Positions 5,007-5,707 of a stretch of 5,707 nucleotides of DNA are shown here, piece by piece; position 1 is the first letter of the stretch; the number at the start of each line of letters is the position of its first letter. The stretch spans positions 559,440-565,146 of the forward strand of contig NZ_CP046391.1 of assembly GCF_012790675.1 (NCBI RefSeq). Direction: 5' to 3'. A program made the position numbers and the translations under genes. This DNA comes from Anaplasma platys (GTDB lineage Bacteria; Pseudomonadota; Alphaproteobacteria; Rickettsiales; Anaplasmataceae). The notes beneath the pieces were generated by a model. That model had not been told where the DNA came from, searched no databases, and saw only the letters and a program-made list of their open reading frames with translations.

Positions 5007-5034
5007 ATTATATGTCCCGGCAACTCGCATTCAA
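5007..5034 (-). promoter_or_regulatory. Promoter for tRNA-Phe and the amidotransferase gene
   Basis: The minus strand has TTGAAT (5034-5029), a 16-base spacer, and a perfect TATAAT (5012-5007). Transcription would start near 5000, about 48 bases before tRNA-Phe. It is back-to-back with the coaD promoter, with 19 bases between the two -35 boxes. Confidence 0.78.
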
Positions 5035-5053
5035 GGATAAACTTCAAAAATAA

Positions 5054-5083
5054 ATGAAACAATTTTTTATAACTGGATATAAT
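5054..5083 (+). promoter_or_regulatory. coaD promoter
   Basis: The plus strand has ATGAAA (5054-5059, 4/6 match to the -35 box), an 18-base AT-rich spacer, and a perfect TATAAT (5078-5083). The start would fall near 5090, about 20 bases before the coaD ATG. The -10 box is convincing and the -35 box is weak. Confidence 0.65.
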
Positions 5084-5109
5084 GGGCCAAAGCACATTTC
5101 ATTGCCACC

Positions 5110-5643
5110 ATGCATAAAAGATTGGGGATATATCCCGGGACTTTTGATCCAATAACTTTCGGCCACATCGACGTTATCAAGCGTGCATGCAATTTGGTAG
5201 ACGAGCTGGTTATTGCTGTTGCCAAGGGAGTACAGAAAGCGACAATTTTTTCTGCTGATATCAGGGCAGAAATGATAGAACACGAACTACCGCTGATAGA
5301 AGGCGCGTGTCCGGTAAGTGTGGAGGTCTTTGATGGGCTGCTAACTTGCTTTGCTAAGAGAAAGAAGGCGCTGATGATTGTTAGGGGTCTTAGGGCAGTC
5401 TCAGATTTTGATTATGAGTTTCAGATGAGCTGGATAAATTACAAACTGACCCCGGGGGTTGATACGGTTTTTCTTCCGGCGTCAGAAGATACCCAATTTA
5501 TTTCTTCTAGCTTTGTGAAGGAGGTAGCAAGGCTTGGCGGTGATGTAAGCATGTTTGTGCCGCGTAATGTCAATGAACAATTGAAGAATTTCTACAGGAG
5601 TGGTGTGCAGCCAGGGGCATATAGAATAGGTGATTCATGCTGA
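5110..5643 (+). CDS. coaD: Phosphopantetheine adenylyltransferase
   Basis: CoaD (PPAT) joins 4'-phosphopantetheine to AMP from ATP, giving dephospho-CoA and pyrophosphate, the penultimate step of coenzyme A synthesis in the cytoplasm. The 177-residue product is close to the usual 160-170, with a short extra tail (QPGAYRIGDSC). GIYPGTFDPITFGH (6-19) contains the nucleotidyltransferase TxGH motif (TFGH, 16-19). RGLRAVSDFDYEFQM (92-106) forms the substrate/ATP site, and ISSSFVKEVARLGGDVSMFVP (131-151, ISSS at 131-134) is the conserved C-terminal block. The ATG at 5110 fits the family start. No Shine-Dalgarno sequence is visible, since the preceding bases are ATTGCCACC. It is the only plus-strand gene here and diverges from the tRNA-Phe operon. 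Confidence 0.96.
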   Translation: MHKRLGIYPGTFDPITFGHIDVIKRACNLVDELVIAVAKGVQKATIFSADIRAEMIEHELPLIEGACPVSVEVFDGLLTCFAKRKKALMIVRGLRAVSDFDYEFQMSWINYKLTPGVDTVFLPASEDTQFISSSFVKEVARLGGDVSMFVPRNVNEQLKNFYRSGVQPGAYRIGDSC

Positions 5644-5707
5644 AAGTGCGGAATATCAGCCATTAGGCAATGCGGGGATTTTTGCACAGTACGCTGGGTT
5701 GCTTGCT
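5644..5707 (+). other. Window end, possible start of a downstream gene
   Basis: An ATG at 5670 opens a frame reading MRGFLHSTLGCL to the edge, which looks a little like the beginning of a signal peptide and lies 26 bases after the coaD stop. Its Shine-Dalgarno (TAGG two bases before) is poor, and a second frame is also open to the edge, so no gene is claimed. Confidence 0.2.

Noticed and set aside
5044..5283. Minus-strand open frame of 79 codons
   Set aside because: It overlaps coaD on the opposite strand and both promoters, and has no recognisable motif.
5670..5707. Start of a new plus-strand gene (MRGFLHSTLGCL)
   Set aside because: Only 12 codons are visible, the ribosome-binding site is weak, and another frame is equally open.
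1..5707. CRISPR array, insertion sequence, phage att site or riboswitch
   Set aside because: There are no regularly spaced repeats, transposase frames, terminal inverted repeats, or recognisable aptamer motifs. The tRNA ends show no nearby duplicated 3' segment.

Overview
The window looks like chromosomal DNA of an obligate intracellular alphaproteobacterium of the Anaplasmataceae. The moderate GC content and loose gene packing suggest Anaplasma, perhaps A. phagocytophilum. The evidence is a circularly permuted (two-piece) tmRNA gene, an alphaproteobacterial-type SspB, a short prolyl-tRNA synthetase without the large editing insertion, single-copy tRNAs without encoded CCA, and long gene-poor gaps. 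The genus is inferred from content and was not confirmed by a search.

Layout from left to right. Positions 1-132 (minus strand) hold a piece of DNA topoisomerase I running off the left edge; its normal N-terminal region is missing. Positions 133-510 have no convincing gene. Positions 511-1575, all minus strand, form a trans-translation block: sspB (ClpX adaptor for tagged proteins), permuted ssrA (tmRNA, with its own strong promoter), then tRNA-Asn(GTT). A gap without a gene (1576-1909) follows. Next, acpS and proS overlap by 4 bp and form a two-gene operon read leftward from a clear promoter at 3581-3609. The gap 3553-3826 holds that promoter, an inverted repeat around its -35 box, a run of 12 G, and two stem-loops. 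An exported class I glutamine-amidotransferase-like protein (3827-4834, minus) follows, with tRNA-Phe(GAA) just upstream; the two probably share a promoter. Facing the other way is coaD (phosphopantetheine adenylyltransferase, plus strand), whose promoter lies back-to-back with the tRNA-Phe promoter. The last 64 bases hold at most the beginning of another gene.

Functional themes. sspB and ssrA encode an adaptor and the RNA that writes the tag which adaptors of this family recognise, and here they are neighbours. The tag carries the ANDN recognition-like motif twice. acpS and coaD both belong to coenzyme A/4'-phosphopantetheine metabolism: CoaD makes dephospho-CoA, the CoA precursor, and AcpS moves phosphopantetheine from CoA to acyl carrier protein. 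proS and the two tRNAs serve translation. No mobile element or CRISPR array was seen. The most notable content is the permuted ssrA with its duplicated tag motif beside sspB, the broken topA piece, and the symmetric element around the proS promoter.
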